DNA of 64,000 bases from Daphnia pulex (GCF_021134715.1 NC_060024.1:10912001-10976000); one strand, 5' to 3'. Positions 21,921 to 36,100 are shown, counted from the stretch's first letter. Translations and numbers: made by a program. The notes: a model not told the origin generated them from the letters alone.

Positions 21921-24900
21921 ATGGAAGATAACGTTGAAATGTACCAACAAACCGTAGCTTCAGAATTGGATTGTTTACAATTGGATAAACTTGAAACAGA
22001 ATGGATAAAGGAAGTGATCGACAACGACTTTTTGCAGTGTCAAGACATTCCACTGCTTTATGATGAAATTCTGGAAGAATGCCATATCACTTCACGATTA
22101 ATTCATTTACAGAAAGCTTTTTTACTGTGGTTAGAATCAAATAAGGGATCATCTGAGGATAGTGAGGTTTCTACAGCTACGAGACAGTCACTAGGTAGTT
22201 CACTGATGCCAGAAAATAACTCAGCTGCTGTCAACACCAACCTTACAAACAATGGGTCCCGCTTCTGGAGTTTTCTGTTTCAAGAGAAAAAAGTTAATAT
22301 CCAAAGTCTTTTAGCTCTCATTGGTTTTTTTATTGACAGAGGTTCAACACTTTCCAGCACCCATGAAGAACGCCAAAGATGTTTTGAAGCTGCCAAAATG
22401 TACTTGACAATTATATGCATACCGGGGAGCATGGCTTTCAGAGTCTTTCATCAAATGCTCTATATGAAGGCATTGCAACTTGTCCAACTATATGTGCAGA
22501 CTAGAAAATATGCACAGAAAAGTGCACTACAATCTCAACAAGCTAAGAAAGGTCACAAGCAAACACAGCCTGTAGCAGAATTTGAAGAAGAAGAAGGAGA
22601 AGCTCCGATTGGACCAGAGGAAATAGCTGCTGTTGAAAAAGCCATGTCAAGGTTTTTGGATGCTTTATTTTTGGTTGCTCAGCATCTCTCCTTCAAACGA
22701 TATCCCAACATTTTAAAAGAAACTGTTGAATGCATACTACCAATTATCAACCTAGATAGGGGAGCAGTGAGTTTGAAGGCTCTTGAAATCATACACAACT
22801 TCTGCAATCCACTTCATGGTGATGCTGTCCAAACTGTCCATCACGTCTTTGTACATATTTTACCGTACCTGGTGCTTGATCCAAGTGAAAAAGACTTAAA
22901 TAACAAGAATTTGGTGGCCTTAAAAGACATCAGCTTCAATTTAGTCAACAGCTTCATCTCCAAGTTCGGAGAGATCATTTACCCTCTCGTGCATGGACTT
23001 ATTAAACACGTTTGTGTCGAAGTCGTCGATAGAGCAGAGTATCGTCATAAAACAGCCCAAACAGCTCTAGATTTGCTCCAACTTATTCCAGAAGAGCACC
23101 GACAAGGTATTTAATTTTCTATCATTTTAAATTGTATGTATTGAAAATAACTTGATTTTGTTTTTTAAATATTAATTATTATTATTATTATTATTTTCTA
23201 GGGACTATCCGTTGGTTCCTATTACTTGCTCACACGGAGCAAGCCTTCCTTCGTCTGTTTTCTTTGGAAATACTGTCAATTCTATTGCAAAACGGCCAAA
23301 TTGACATGCTCACTTTTGCTGTTATCTTTGGCCAATGCTCCGATCAGTCAGCAACTGTTAGAGCCAAAGCACTTTCCATACTGGGTGAATGTATCGAGTC
23401 GAACGATCGCTCTGTTGTTGAAATATTCGACATAATTTTTAGTGAAGAAGTAGATAGACAAACAACTGGCGCCGAAGAATTAGAGGAAGAATCTGACATT
23501 GTGGAAATTTTGCAAGGAGAGGAGCCCATCAACATTACTGCTGCGCTTTTGCCTAAAGCATCTGCTATTATGAATCTTCTCAAGGAGCGTGCCGTCGACG
23601 AAAAAGTCCATGTGCGTAAGAATGCCCTGCAATTGCTGCTCTCGGTCACTCGACGACATAGACGCTATCTTACTCAAGATCTTCTTAAACTCCTTGGAAA
23701 TGCGTGCCGTGACGTCGCTATGCTCATTCGTCGCAATTCAGCTCAAATGATGACAGATCTTTTGTGCGAACACTCAGAAAATGAAGCCGTTCAAAAAATA
23801 TGGGCTCGATCGGTACTACCCTTGGTAATCGATGGTGAGACGCGTGTGCAAGAGAAAGCACTTGAATGTGCTGATCAGTTCGTATTGCGATCATTGGTCG
23901 GGAATGACAGCCAGAAAGGTTGGATTCTTTTAGAAGTCATCATCGAACTAGGTTTGGACATCTATTTGAGCAAAGCCGTCGAAATGTGGTCTCGTCAACA
24001 ACAAATTCCAGCTCAACTTTTACGGACTCTACTTTCAAACTCCGAGCAGCGTCCCCGAGCTGCACTAACTCTCGTCGCAATTTTCGCTCGCCATGCGACC
24101 ATTGACAACAACGTCAAGGTATTCAAATATTCTATCATACAAACACGCCAATACAGTCCTACACATTTGCTTTACATGTTTACAGAAATTTGCCCTTGAT
24201 TATTTGCAAGAAAACATTGGATCAACAAATTCGGTGAATGTTTATTGTATACAGCAAGTATACAAAGTCATTGGAGCAACTCTACCTAGCATGAGCAAGG
24301 AGAATGTACAAACTATACGGTATATTAAGATTCACTGCACTAGAATAGTCATTTTTTAATTTATAACATTTTATCCTTCCAGTGAAATTTCAAGCCGCTT
24401 CGTTGCCAATTCGCAATTATCTACAAACGTGATTGCCACTGCTTGCGACATGATAGTGTTTTGTATTCAGCAGCAAGTGGCCGATGAAGACAAAGCACGC
24501 AAAGAAGCTGCTGAATGGGCAGGGGAAATTATATCCAGTTCCGGTGAATTTCTTAGCATCCATCTCAGAAAACAAGTATGCACCATTTAGTATTTTACTG
24601 GATAAAAATACTAAAGATGTTTAAAATGTAACTTTCCAGGAAAATGTTTCGCCAGAAGAGGAAGAACAATTGGCACGACGGATTCTCACTCTAGGCTGTG
24701 TTGGCCTGCACTGTCCACAACAAGTAAACAAACGACACTTCTTGCTGTTGCAACACGCTGCTTTTCAACCAGAGAGTGGAGTCGATGCTCCGATTCCTTT
24801 TTCACAGCCACAGTCACAACCCAAACGAAAACTTCCTCCACGTTTACAAGCAGCCGCTGTTATTTCGCTGGGTAAACTCAGCGTTCAACATGAAGAGATG

Positions 24901-26696
24901 GCTAAGCGGGTATACGTTTTTAAAATTGATCAATTTTATGTGGCTTGACTTCATCTCCTAAACGTTTCTCTCAGCTCATTCCTGGTTTGGGTCGTTTACT
25001 CGAGACGACGCCACATGAGGCTGTCCGCAACAACATCGTATGCTGTTTGTGCGATTGGGTTATCCGTTACGCGACAGCCATCGATCCTGTTATGCCTCAA
25101 GTAACGGCCTGTTTACGTGACCCAACTCCCGCTGTGAGGAAACAAACCCTTGTCTTACTGATTCACCTTCTCCAAGAAGACTATCTGAAGATCCGGGGCA
25201 CATTCTTTTTCCGCATCCTGCAGCTGGCATGCGATGACGATGAAAGTTTACGAGACCTGGCTCTTTTTTATGTTACCCAGCGTTTACTCCATAGACAACC
25301 TACCATTATCCAGCAACACTTCATTGAATGTGTGTTCCATTTTAATGACTACAAGGGTCACCCAACGTACAACCGATATGCTTTAACGGATCGAGAGAAA
25401 AAACTATTTTCCATTGCTGGTCTGTACATATTTTTCCTTTGCTCGCTTTAAATTCTGAAATAATTTACCAAATCTGCTTGTGTAAATTCCAGGCCAACAA
25501 CATACCCGTCGTCGATTTCAGATCTACCAGTTTATGCTTCAGAATTTAGACGACGAGGCGAGATTTCAGCTTACATTCCGACTTACACGCGATGTGCTCC
25601 ATGGTGTTGTTGAAGAAGTTATGTCTCTCAAAAACGCTTCCACTGAGGCTGTGTTGAAAGATGCCCTGGCTGTACTATCCTGCGACGACATCAAACTAGC
25701 CTCTCTGTCAGCTTCAACGGATGACGATCCGGTAGAGAAAGAAGACATAGCTCAAGCTATCGTTCAGTCCACAAAAAAGGCTATTATCGCGCAGGTTAGT
25801 ACTGAGATATTACGTATTTTTCGATTCATTAAGTCAACACTTTTCTTTGTATTTGGCGATAGGTCGTAAAACGGAATGTTATCGAAAACATTGTACCGAT
25901 TGTTGTAGCTTTGAAGCGCAAGCTAGCTGCTAATAAATCCTCACTGATGGGCAACTTAATGGTTTTTCTACGAGAGTTAATGAAGGACTATAAAGATGAG
26001 ATCCAAGAAATCTTAGCAGAAGATCGCCAGCTAATGGCTGAAATTGATTTCGACATCAAACGTTTTGAACAACAAGAGAGGATGGAAGCCGAAATGCCAA
26101 CACCCCGAGTAGATCGAACCATACCACCCCCAGAATTAGTTAATCCGCGTGAGGATGAGCAAGTAAGAGTTCAATCGAATGACAGGCGAAGTCTAGCCAA
26201 TAATCGTACACTAAGGCCTTCAGACAAGCCAGTGGAGACTCCGATAAAATCAAATGCAATCCCTAAAACAACCGAACAAGTCGTTGAAAAAAGTCCAGTA
26301 GAAGAAGCGCTATCAACATCATCGGAACCACAAGAACCGACCAATAAGTCTAGAAGGTCCACAAGGAAAACACAAGTTTCATTCGCTAATGACAGTGCAA
26401 GATTGAATGGAGATCCAGTCGAGCAAGTGCCATCAGTAGCCGATACTTCTGTTCCCTTCGTACAACCAAGCGTGGATAAGTTACCTCCTAAAAATGTGGC
26501 AGTGAAACGTCTTCTAGCATCCAGAATTATGAGTACTCCCATTCGAAACGTTCCAGTCGACGACGTCAGTTTTCAAATACGAGACGTTGATTTGAGCAAC
26601 ATTCATTTACCGGATCATGAAAATAATCAAGCCGATTCTTTACCCGAGCTCGAATCTACTCCGAAAAGGAAATCCAAAAGAAGAAGATGTAATTGA
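21921..26696 (+). CDS. NCAPD3: Condensin-2 complex subunit D3 (CAP-D3)
   Basis: CAP-D3 is the HEAT-repeat regulatory subunit of condensin II, which compacts chromosomes in the nucleus. Eight exons join in phase: 21921-23106, 23202-24118, 24186-24319, 24383-24575, 24640-24909, 24975-25419, 25493-25794 and 25863-26696. They give about 1,426 aa (human ~1,500). The HEAT array dominates. The Cnd1-type core is around exon 6, with RDPTPAVRKQTLVLLIHLLQ and LKIRGTFFFRILQLACDDDE followed by LFYVTQRLL. Next come FQIYQFMLQNLDDEARFQLT and a charged, low-complexity C-terminal tail with SRRSTRKTQVSF and KRKSKRRRC, a likely nuclear signal. The ATG at 21921 has a good context (AAAATGG). Intron 1 carries an ATT microsatellite (~23171-23195). 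PolyA signals lie at 26724-26729 and 26734-26739. Confidence 0.93.
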
Positions 26697-26790
26697 AGTT
26701 CTTTTAACTAACGTTGGTTTTAAAATAAATTGCAATAAAATCTTGTCAAATGTTTTGAATTCAACAATTTTTTTATTTAATCGCACAAGG

Positions 26791-28491
26791 TCATGATTTT
26801 TCATGTTGCTTGAGCGGAATGATAAGGATTTCGTTTTTAGCCGATCCATTCCGCCACCACCTACCAAGTCGGTGTTCTTGTCCGAGACCAGCGATTAACA
26901 TTTTACCATCGGAGGAAAAAGCCAATGAATTCACGAACCCGCAAGCTGGGATACTCATAAGCGGCGACAAATTACGGAAATTTTCGCCGCATTTCCAGAG
27001 ACGAATGAAACCGTCTTGGGATCCTGCTTCGTTCGTTCACAAGATTTAAATGGGTTCTTTAGGGAAGTAAGTCTCTATGTTTACCTGATGCAATAAGGTC
27101 TGTATTCGTCAGAGCAGCAACGGAAGATATCCAATTGGCTTGGTTATTCGATTCATCGACTCCGTGGGCGTTGGGTATACTAAACAGCGGTTTTTTCTTT
27201 TGAGACCCCCACAATGACAGCATCCTATTATACGTGCGGCAACATTGGGTAATAGGGTTATAATACTGAATTACGTGTAAATAAATCATACAAAAACCTT
27301 ACCCATCATCTCCACAACTGACGAAGTGATCTTCATTTACGAGACGAACGCAGTCGATGGATCCTTGATGTCCATTAAAAATAAGCTGCGACTCTTCAGG
27401 TATCTTCCAAACACGCACAGAATTGTCCCGCCCGCCTGCCGTAATGGCTCGTTCTTTGGTCAAGGCATCGATGGAAGTGATGGCATCTTGATGACCTAAT
27501 CTGAGGATTTCAACAATTAAACTCGGAATAGAAAAGGAAATCTATCCCAACTTACAGTGTTTCTACGTAAGACATTTCATCCAAATTCCATATTTTCACA
27601 GTACGATCCATTGAAGCACTATATAACGTATGGGTACCTCGACGAAAAACTAGACCGGTAATACCAGCTCTATGTCCTAAGATTAAAAAAAAATAAAAAC
27701 ACTTATGAATCATCTGAAAATTCAAATGATAGTGAATTAAGAACCTTTAAATGTGTGCAACCACTTCAGTGTGATGGGATCCCAAATGTGAACCTGATTT
27801 TCCAGATCACCGCTAGCCAAGAATTTTCCATCAGATGAAATAGTAAGACTTTGCACTACAGTCTTGTGGCCCTTGATTTCACGGGAAGCTTTTTTTTCAA
27901 CCCTCTTGATTACTGCAACTTTTTTGAATTCTACAAGAGACCATTTAACAATTGTGCAATCCTTTGATGCAGTAAAAAGGGACTGACAGTCAGGTGATAT
28001 TGTCAAACACGTAATGGGTTGCTTGTGATCTTTGCAATGCAAATGTTTGATCAAAGTTTCATCAATCTTGTCATATGAATCTGCAACAGTTCTTCTCAGT
28101 CTTCCACTTTGTTCAAGTAAATCTTCTTTCAGTCTATGAGCAATAACTGATTTGTCAATATCTTCCTCCTCTCTTCTTAAACGTTCTAGAGAAACAAATT
28201 AAGGTTTGTAAATATTTCTTAACATTTGTAACACATTTTTTACCAACCCTGATTTTCGATTTCTTGAATATACTCTTTCGTTAGCCTGAGTCTCTTTTCT
28301 TGCACCGTCTCTTCGTCTTCAGATTCTGAGTAGACTTTTGAATCGTCATTTTCTCCTTCGGAGTGGCTAGAAATCTCGTCGTCATGAGCCAAACGCTTTT
28401 TTTCTTTATAAGTTTTGGGTCTGCTGTCAGTGACCGTTGCTCCATTCTTGCGTTTGGCACCACGTTGATTTTTGCGAATGAAAAATGACAT
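26791..28491 (-). CDS. RRP9: U3 small nucleolar RNA-interacting protein 2 (U3-55K/RRP9), WD40 protein
   Basis: RRP9 binds the box B/C motif of U3 snoRNA in the nucleolus and is needed for 18S rRNA processing. Six exons on the minus strand join in phase: 28491-28248, 28185-27745, 27676-27556, 27500-27303, 27224-27085 and 27023-26791. They give about 458 aa (human 475). The N-terminus is basic and acidic (MSFFIRKNQRGAKRKNG), followed by the conserved KRLRLTKEYIQEIE and AHRLKEDLLEQSGRLRR. Then come seven WD-type repeats, including FTASKDCTIVKWS, SDGKFLASGD, YSASMDRTVKIWN, TAGGRDNSVRVWKIPEESQL and NWISSVAALTNTDLIASG. The C-terminus GLGQEHRLGRWWR is highly diagnostic. The stop is 94 nt from the NCAPD3 stop, tail to tail, and its AATAAA (26772-26777) implies overlapping 3' ends. 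Confidence 0.95.
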
Positions 28492-28953
28492 TTTAAGAAT
28501 GTGAAGCAATTGTTAGTTTCTCGTTCGTCGATCAAAATTACAAACTGTAAGCACAAAATGCACGTGGTTTGACAGACGAAAAATTGCCTCGCGCCATCTG
28601 ACGAACTAAGAGAATAGATTTAGCGTTGATTATGATGATTCCTAGGTGGCGTTTTTCAAATTTTAAATTTGACCGCTAGGTGTCTCTGAATCAAATGTTA
28701 TCGCTTTCGTGTTGTTATTAATTTGGCCGTTGAATTAAGGCATTCCGTCACGTAAGCCTAACTTAAATCAAGGTTATTTTGCCCAAATGGTTCGTTTGTT
28801 TTTGCTAGAGAAATTGTGTTGTTTACAAAAACTTTTTATTTGTTTAGGTGAATTCATAACAGCAACTTGTAGACTTTCACCTGTCACATCACATCATCCA
28901 CAGAAGATTCTTAGTTACTAAAAGTTGAACACTCACCTTGGTGCCGAAAAAAC
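28492..28953. promoter_or_regulatory. Divergent promoter between RRP9 and SLC25A10
   Basis: This 462-bp space separates two head-to-head start codons and has no TATA box at the expected places. It holds a CACGTG E-box (28561-28566), a CAGATGGCGC word on the minus strand (28591-28600) and TAGGTGGCG (28643-28651). The last two resemble the fly CTCF consensus. E-boxes of this type are Myc/Max sites in ribosome-biogenesis genes, which fits RRP9. Use of any of these is inferred. Confidence 0.5.
28561..28566. promoter_or_regulatory. CACGTG E-box, 70 nt upstream of the RRP9 start
   Basis: A palindromic Myc/Max-type E-box sits in the proximal promoter of RRP9, a nucleolar processing factor. Myc control of this class of gene is well established in animals; binding here is inferred. 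Confidence 0.4.
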
Positions 28954-30181
28954 ATGATTGCTAACGCAACAACAGAAAAACGCATTTCACGCTGGTACTT
29001 TGGCGGTCTAGCTTCCAGTGGAGCAGCAATTGTTACTCATCCTCTTGATTTAATTAAAGTATTTTTACTCCTAAAAATTTTACAGTGCAAAAATGATTTA
29101 TAGCAAGCTCTCTGTCACTTTAGGTACATTTGCAGACACAACAAGATGGAAAGGTTAAGGCCGTAAGACTAGCCATTAGTATAGTGAAACAACAGGGAAT
29201 CACTGCTCTTTACTCAGGCCTCACAGCCTCTCTTCTCAGACAACTAACTTACTCAACTGCAAGATTTGGGATCTATGAAGTAATTCAGTCATTCTTTTTG
29301 ATATATTAAAGCATCTAACACATCTGTTAACTCTTGTAAGGCGTCAAAACAATATGTTGGTGGTGCCAAAGCCGATAACATTCCCTTTTATCAGAAAGCA
29401 CTTATTGCTGGAATGTCTGGAGCTGTAGGTGGATTTGTTGGTACACCTGGAGACATGATTAACGTACGAATGCAAAACGACATTAAGGTTCCAGAAGCCC
29501 AAAGAAGAAAGTAAAAACTAACAACAATTATTCAGTAACTTACAAGTTATTCATCCGTGTTTGGATTACAGCTACAAGCACGCTATCGATGGTGTTTTCC
29601 GTGTGTTCCGAGAGGAAGGATTTAGGCGCCTTTTCTCGGGTGCATCGACAGCTACTGGACGAGCGGTTTTAATGACCATCGGCCAGCTATCCTTCTATGA
29701 TCAAATCAAAATTATGTTACTCAAATCCGGTCACTTTGACGACAACCTCATCACGCACTTTTCTGCCTCTCTCGCAGCCGTAAGACTCGCTTCACTGTTG
29801 AAGGTTGAATAACTTTTTAACGACCTTCGTTTCGTAATCTTCGTTAAAGGGGGCTATAGCAACTACCATGACACAACCTCTAGACGTCTTGAAAACAAGA
29901 GCGATGAACGCCAAACCTGGAGAATTCAAAGTAAGACGTCGCGGTGTTTATTCCAACATTTGAAAATATCCTCACGTAGTTTCGGGCCGATATTTGACTT
30001 GTTTATTTTCCATTCCGTGCAGAATATGATGCATCTGGTCACGTACACGGCCAAACTAGGACCGCTGGGATTTTACAAAGGTTACGTCCCGGCTTTCATT
30101 CGCCTGGCACCACAAACGATTTTGACCTTCGTCTTCCTTGAGCAGCTTCGTAAACACTTTGGATACTTACAGACCAAATGA
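28954..30181 (+). CDS. SLC25A10: Mitochondrial dicarboxylate carrier (SLC25 family)
   Basis: This inner-membrane carrier exchanges malate or succinate for phosphate, sulfate or thiosulfate. Six exons join in phase: 28954-29058, 29124-29279, 29341-29510, 29572-29779, 29850-29930 and 30023-30181. They give 292 aa, the usual length. Three tandem ~100-aa modules carry the signature PX[DE]XX[KR] once each: THPLDLIKVHLQTQ (residues ~29-42), GTPGDMINVRMQND and TQPLDVLKTRAMN. The second signature is modified (PGDMIN), as in known dicarboxylate carriers. The C-terminus GFYKGYVPAFIRLAPQTIL is typical of the dicarboxylate/oxoglutarate branch. Family membership is certain; the dicarboxylate assignment rests on these module sequences. 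Confidence 0.93.
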
Positions 30182-33100
30182 GATGTTTGATGTAATGATT
30201 CGCTTCGCTTATTCGCTTGTTATTTGTTTACGAATGACGGACGGACGACGAACATATCAAGGATTCTGCCCACCAAGGGAGTTTAACTGTCGGTTGCACC
30301 TGTGATAGTCATAGATGTTTATTAGTAAGATTGTCTTCAACACAGAGCATAAGTAGAGATAAGAAAAGAATTATAGTTTTACATGAAATATAAAGGTGAA
30401 AGATTATAGGGTAAAAAAATGAGTCTTTAAAAAGTGGCTTAACTTGGAAATACTTATTTTTGTTGCTGCTGTTTGAATGTGCCCAGTTGATTGTCTATAT
30501 TGCATTTATTCACCCATGCGATATGAATTCCTGATTGATCAAACATGATGTAACGTTTCTATTTCGACTTTGTCCATTATTTCAATCCGCTTTATTCCTT
30601 GCAGACGGCCAAATAATTTCCAATGGATATAGAGCTCTGTAATAGTAGTAGCAGTTAAATTTATCCTCAGCTTGTGCCTTGTATTGTTTCAGCGGAGAGT
30701 CTGATGGGATCCAAAGCAGATTAAGGAATGACAAAAGCCAGGAGTATTATCGATCCTACCGTCGTTGTTTCTTGGGACTGATTGCATTTTAATTGGACTC
30801 TGTGAGCGCTGCTAGACGTATATTCTCCATCTCAATCTATTTCATTCCCTTCCATCCAGTCGTCTTTTCGTGAGAAACGAAACGAGCCTTTTTATCTGTG
30901 TAAAACAACAAAAAGCCCAACAGCCTTCCAAGTCCTCTCTGTTTCGGATTCCCCCAAAGACCCAGTAGATGAGTCTGGCATTAAGTAGATGTAGCGATTA
31001 CAAACCGTGTGGTAATGTCGTGTGTCTTCCTTCTTACCTGAGCGAAAGCAAAATGTTAGATCGAGGAAATGAATAAAAAGCAAAAGGCACGGAACAAGAA
31101 AGGATTGAGAGTCGGGAAAGGAAAACAAGCTTTGCTGCGTGACAGAAGCACAGCTCTTTGCCAACCCATGATCGATCGAATCTTTTTTTCTCTTCGCTAC
31201 ACTTTTATTTTTACGAACGGGGGGTTTTCTATTTGCAGCGAAGAGCGTCTTCACTGAAACGAATCGATAGGCGAAAAAAAAAAAAAATAAAACGTGCCGA
31301 AAAAAGGGTGTGTCGAGAGAGTATGGTTCTTTCCATCTTTTAGGGTTGTTCGGACTTTATCTATATACACTCTCCACGCATGGTCGTCCACAACTACAAC
31401 TTATAAATACATGCACAAAGAAAAAAAAGCTTCTGGCCATCTTTGGTGAAGGAAAAAATATATACGACTGAGCGTATTTCTATAGAAGGGGGTACTCTAC
31501 TATGTATTACTTTTTTCAATTTTTAGACGATCCTTCTTACTTTTTTTCTTTTATATCGAACTTTAAGCCTCAATCTAATCCTGGGGAATTCCAGGAGGCA
31601 ATTCAATTCCTTTTGATAGAATGTTTCTCATCTTTTTCTTCCCCAACAATTTCACCTTTGCGTTTATTTATGGGAGCGTCTTTTCAAATATTCAATTCCT
31701 CCTATTTTTTTATCTCTCGCTGTTACCTTTCCAAAATGGAAAAGAATTGTTTCCAGATGTTAAAACTATTTTTTGTTTCTTTCTTTTTTGTTTCCCTTAG
31801 TCCCTTGTAGCACTCAAGTGTGCCACGGTGGAGCCGAGTGCCGAGGTTGTCTGTGTGTTTTCTACTCGGATAAACTGGTGAAGTCACAGTTCTAGAAAGA
31901 AAAGTTGGCCGCCATCGAGCGCGCAAGTAAAATGGAGAAACAAAACAAAAAGACAAAGCAAAAGGAAAGGAACAATAATTTTAAAAAAGAATCTCTTTTG
32001 TTTAAGGATTGAAGGACCCTATTAAAAAAAGTTTTTCACTTTCAATCGGGATTACTGATAGACAGGCGGGGATGATTTCCTTTGAAAAAGGCAAAGAAAG
32101 AAGGAAAAAAAGGTTGAAAAAAGTCTTGATGGTCCTGGTGTTAGCGGAGGGGGGGAAAAGGAGGATTTAAGACTTTCGAACCGGAGCTCTTTAATGGAGT
32201 TACACGTCTTCCCCTTTTTTCCTCGAATAGAAAGAGAAGCGGCACGGCTTGTTGATGACGCCGATCGGGATCGATCCTTGCTGTGTCGTCGACTGTTGAT
32301 AGTCTTTGAATTTCATAGTAACGGGAAAGGGGGAAAAATGCAAAAGGCAAGATAGAAAAGATTTCCGGACCTATAAACATGAAGATATTTGATCACCTCT
32401 AAAGTTCCCAATTTTAGCTGCCAAATATGTTTAGAAAAAGGTCGCGAGTCGCAAGGCAAGTGGAAAATCAATCGAATAGATCAATAGGACACGAGAACCT
32501 AATTAGTTCTGAAGGCTTTGTCCAATAACGGCAAAGAGCACGACAGACAGGCAGGCACAGGAGGGGGGTCTACAAGTCCGGCCCAAAGTCACGCGTAGGA
32601 TGTCTTCTTTCCATTTAGAACATGTCAAACACTTTGGCGCCATCGATTCTCTTGACGGAATAAAAACAAAAAAAACGGTAGACTTACATTTCTTTAAATA
32701 AAAGAAGATAGGGGACAGTGGTGCTACTACACAGCCCTAAACTGGCGGAGCTTGTAGAGTGGCCTCTCTTGAATGCAGAGGACGTAAATGTGTCAGCGTA
32801 TATATTGACGTCATCAAATGTTTTTCAGGCGTCGTCTTCAACGACGATGTGGTTGACGGCGCCTCTTCTCCATGCTCCTTCCGCCACGCATCGCCAATCG
32901 CCACAATCCCCACTGTGATTCCAAAGACGTCGGGACGCGCTGTCACTATTAAAAAGACGACACTTTATATTGCACTTTCGGTAAACGATAAACAAAAGAT
33001 GAAGACTCGGGAGCATCAGCTGAGAGGCTTTGATGCATTTCCTTTTTGTCGCACTCGAGACGATGAATTGATCATCATGAAACCCCCCCAAAAAATCGAT

Positions 33101-36100
33101 CCCCCTTCTCATCCCCACTGACCCTACGGGTTGTGCTCAGCCCGACCGTTGCCTTCTGCCACGATATGAAGAATCGAGTTCAATCATCCAACGTCCGAAA
33201 GATACAAGAGTACAGGCAAGCGTGTCATGGAAACGTCAGTTAATTGGTTATTTTAACATCAATCGCCAGGGTTTCCAGATGGTCGGGCGGCTCCTATATT
33301 CCCCCCTCTCGGCTCCTGTCACCTTTCGTTCCCTGGCAGATGAGCCCATGGTATACCAAACATTTCGCGAGAGAACCCCTCACACACAAAAGTGTCTCAA
33401 GTTCGATTCTAAAGAAACCTTCATCTTTCTTCCATCAACCTTGCTCCTTCTCTCAACTAGAGGCTCGGTTTAGGAGCTATAGGGTTATATAGAGTGAATA
33501 AAGTAGCAGAGGTGCCTCGAGTGTCGTAAAACGCCCTGTGCTCTGATATATAAATATTTTACAAGCGGATAAAAAGAAAGACGATAAATATATTCACGAA
33601 TACATTTGCGTCAAGAGTTTGCAATGTTTTTAGGTTCTTTTTTTAGAATCATTGATGTACTGCTGGTCCAAAGGAGGGGAAAAAAATCATTTTATAGTTG
33701 AATACAAATAGAAAAAAAGAAATTATTCAATCCTTAAAGAATCCATAAAGAAATCAGGAAGGATCGACCAGCGGCAAGATGTGACTTGTGTAAAAGCAGA
33801 GTTAAGAAAGGACTAGTTAAAAGAGCCTGACATAATATTAAACGGACGGAGATTGAATCGAGGATATTAGTTAGTGGGCTAGACGGAATTTTTCTTTCGA
33901 GATAAAAAGGGAGGACCCAGGGGAGCAAGGCAGCCGGGAGGACGGATCAATACACGTCAGCTCGACAATGTACATGCCATAACCCATCAGGCCACTCCTT
34001 AATGCTGCCGACCGAGTTCAACTTTTTGTGTGTTCATCCATAAAATAATTAGAATAAACGATTCAGACAGTCGCCCTTTGACGTTTAAAATTATTTTTTA
34101 AAAAAAGCGCTCCGCCTGTTTCAGCAGACTCAAACTGTCACGGTACCCCCCGACATTCGGCGAATTGCCAACCCAAAGCTCGATATAAAAAAAGATGTAG
34201 TATACAAAGTATTCCGTCTACCAGCCACCTTAGAAGGAAAGAAACAAAGGAGAAAAGAAAAAAGCATAAAAATAGGAAATTGCCTGTGATTCGATTCCCT
34301 TTTTCTCGTTGTCGCCGCAAGCGGGACACGGCCGAGCTACAAGCGGAGCATTCCTAATCTTTTTCTCTTGTTCATCTTGTGTTCTTTTTTTGCCTTTCTT
34401 CTGGATATCTCCAAACATGAAAAAGAATCCTAGAATAGGAGCCAGGGAAAGAGAAAGAAATTTGTAGTACTGTATTATATATATTTACACTATAGAAAAC
34501 ATAAGTGATGACTTATCTGGGGGTTAGTAGATCGTAACGGAACGATTGTTATCTCTTGCATCGACTGGCTGTTTTTCGTCCTGTGTCTATGTATCCAAGA
34601 CAAATACCAACAAACAATCGTGATAGATAGACAACATGATAGAGATTGAATACGTACACAGAGAGAGAGATACAAAAAAGCTAGCGAGAGCATTTCCGGT
34701 CGACTAGAAAACTTGGTGGAGGGGTTAGGTTAATGCCCTATTTTGGATGTACTACGACGATGATTTATTTGGCTGGAGGAAATTCAGCCAAGCGAAAGAG
34801 AGGGAGGAGACCTGACAGCACACATTGTTTCTCGACACTCGTGTGTATGTGTGTGTGTGTGTGCTGAGCAATGTTCGGTATATATTATGGGGTAAGGGGA
34901 AACTTCCTCATCCTTATTCCTCACTTCTTCGCAGGATCACTATATAGTAGCATCTCGGCGTATTCGTCTGACAGCTCAGGCTGGGGAGCTGTTGAGCGAC
35001 ACACGAGAAAAAAGAATTACCTTTTATAGCTGCGCAGTCAGCACAGCAATGTACTATGCGTTATTTTCCATGAAGACCCGTGAACATCCTAGCCGGCAAG
35101 TCGTGATGTGCTCGCAGGGCCTGTCGTGTATGAGAGACATTTATATCTATAAGAGATGAGAGAGACAGAAAAAGGGGGAACAATATTATAAAAGAAAAAA
35201 TAGTTTTACCATTCGAGCAAATCGTTGCGATGACTCGACGCGTTCACGTCAGCTTGCAATAAGTCGGACCAGCAGACTACCAACTCAGGATATTTCAGCC
35301 ATCACTTATTCTTTCTTCTTTTATTTTTGCACAACCCATGCATGTGGATCCATATTCTGTATCACTGCCATCCATGATCGTGTGGCATCTGATTGTTGCT
35401 ACAGTCCACTCTTTTTCGCATGAATGGACAACAGGGACAGCTGAAATAGTCCAATTTCACAAAGCCTTTTATTGATGTCTAGAAGCCGTATGAAAAAGTG
35501 TCTGGAAATATCAAGAAATTTGAAACTTGTTGAAAACGTTATGAAAGTCAAAAGTTATAGCAAGTTATAGTTTTCACTTACAAACAGAAAAGTGTTTCTC
35601 AAATTTATCACTGAGGTGAATTCCAAGAAATGATCAAGTATTCAAGAATACGCCATCATCAGTCCATCACTGGCGGGATATTCCACGTGAGTCCTCCTCC
35701 GTTACGAGTGAACATTACATAAAGCAAGAGATCGTTGGGGTGAACCAACTCACATTTCCATCAGACTCAAGTTACCTAACAAATCAAATCAAGTTCTATT
35801 CTCGAAACATGGGTCCTCAAGTCACTTTCCTCATCTAGTGTTTGAGTTTGAAATGGCTCCATGTTTCCATTTCAGTCCAAGTCTAAAATTGTCAAGTGCG
35901 GCGTTGCATGGCGGCCATTAGCTTAATTATGTACCCAGAACTCTTTTAAAATAAATATTATGAAAAAAGCTTTCCTTTCCTTTCAACTCGCCTTTTATTA
36001 TCCACCCCAATTTGGGAAATAGTTTATACATCAGGATTCCCTCGTCGTTCCAACTTAAATTTTAATGGCGACGACGAATATCAAGAAAAATAACAAAAAA

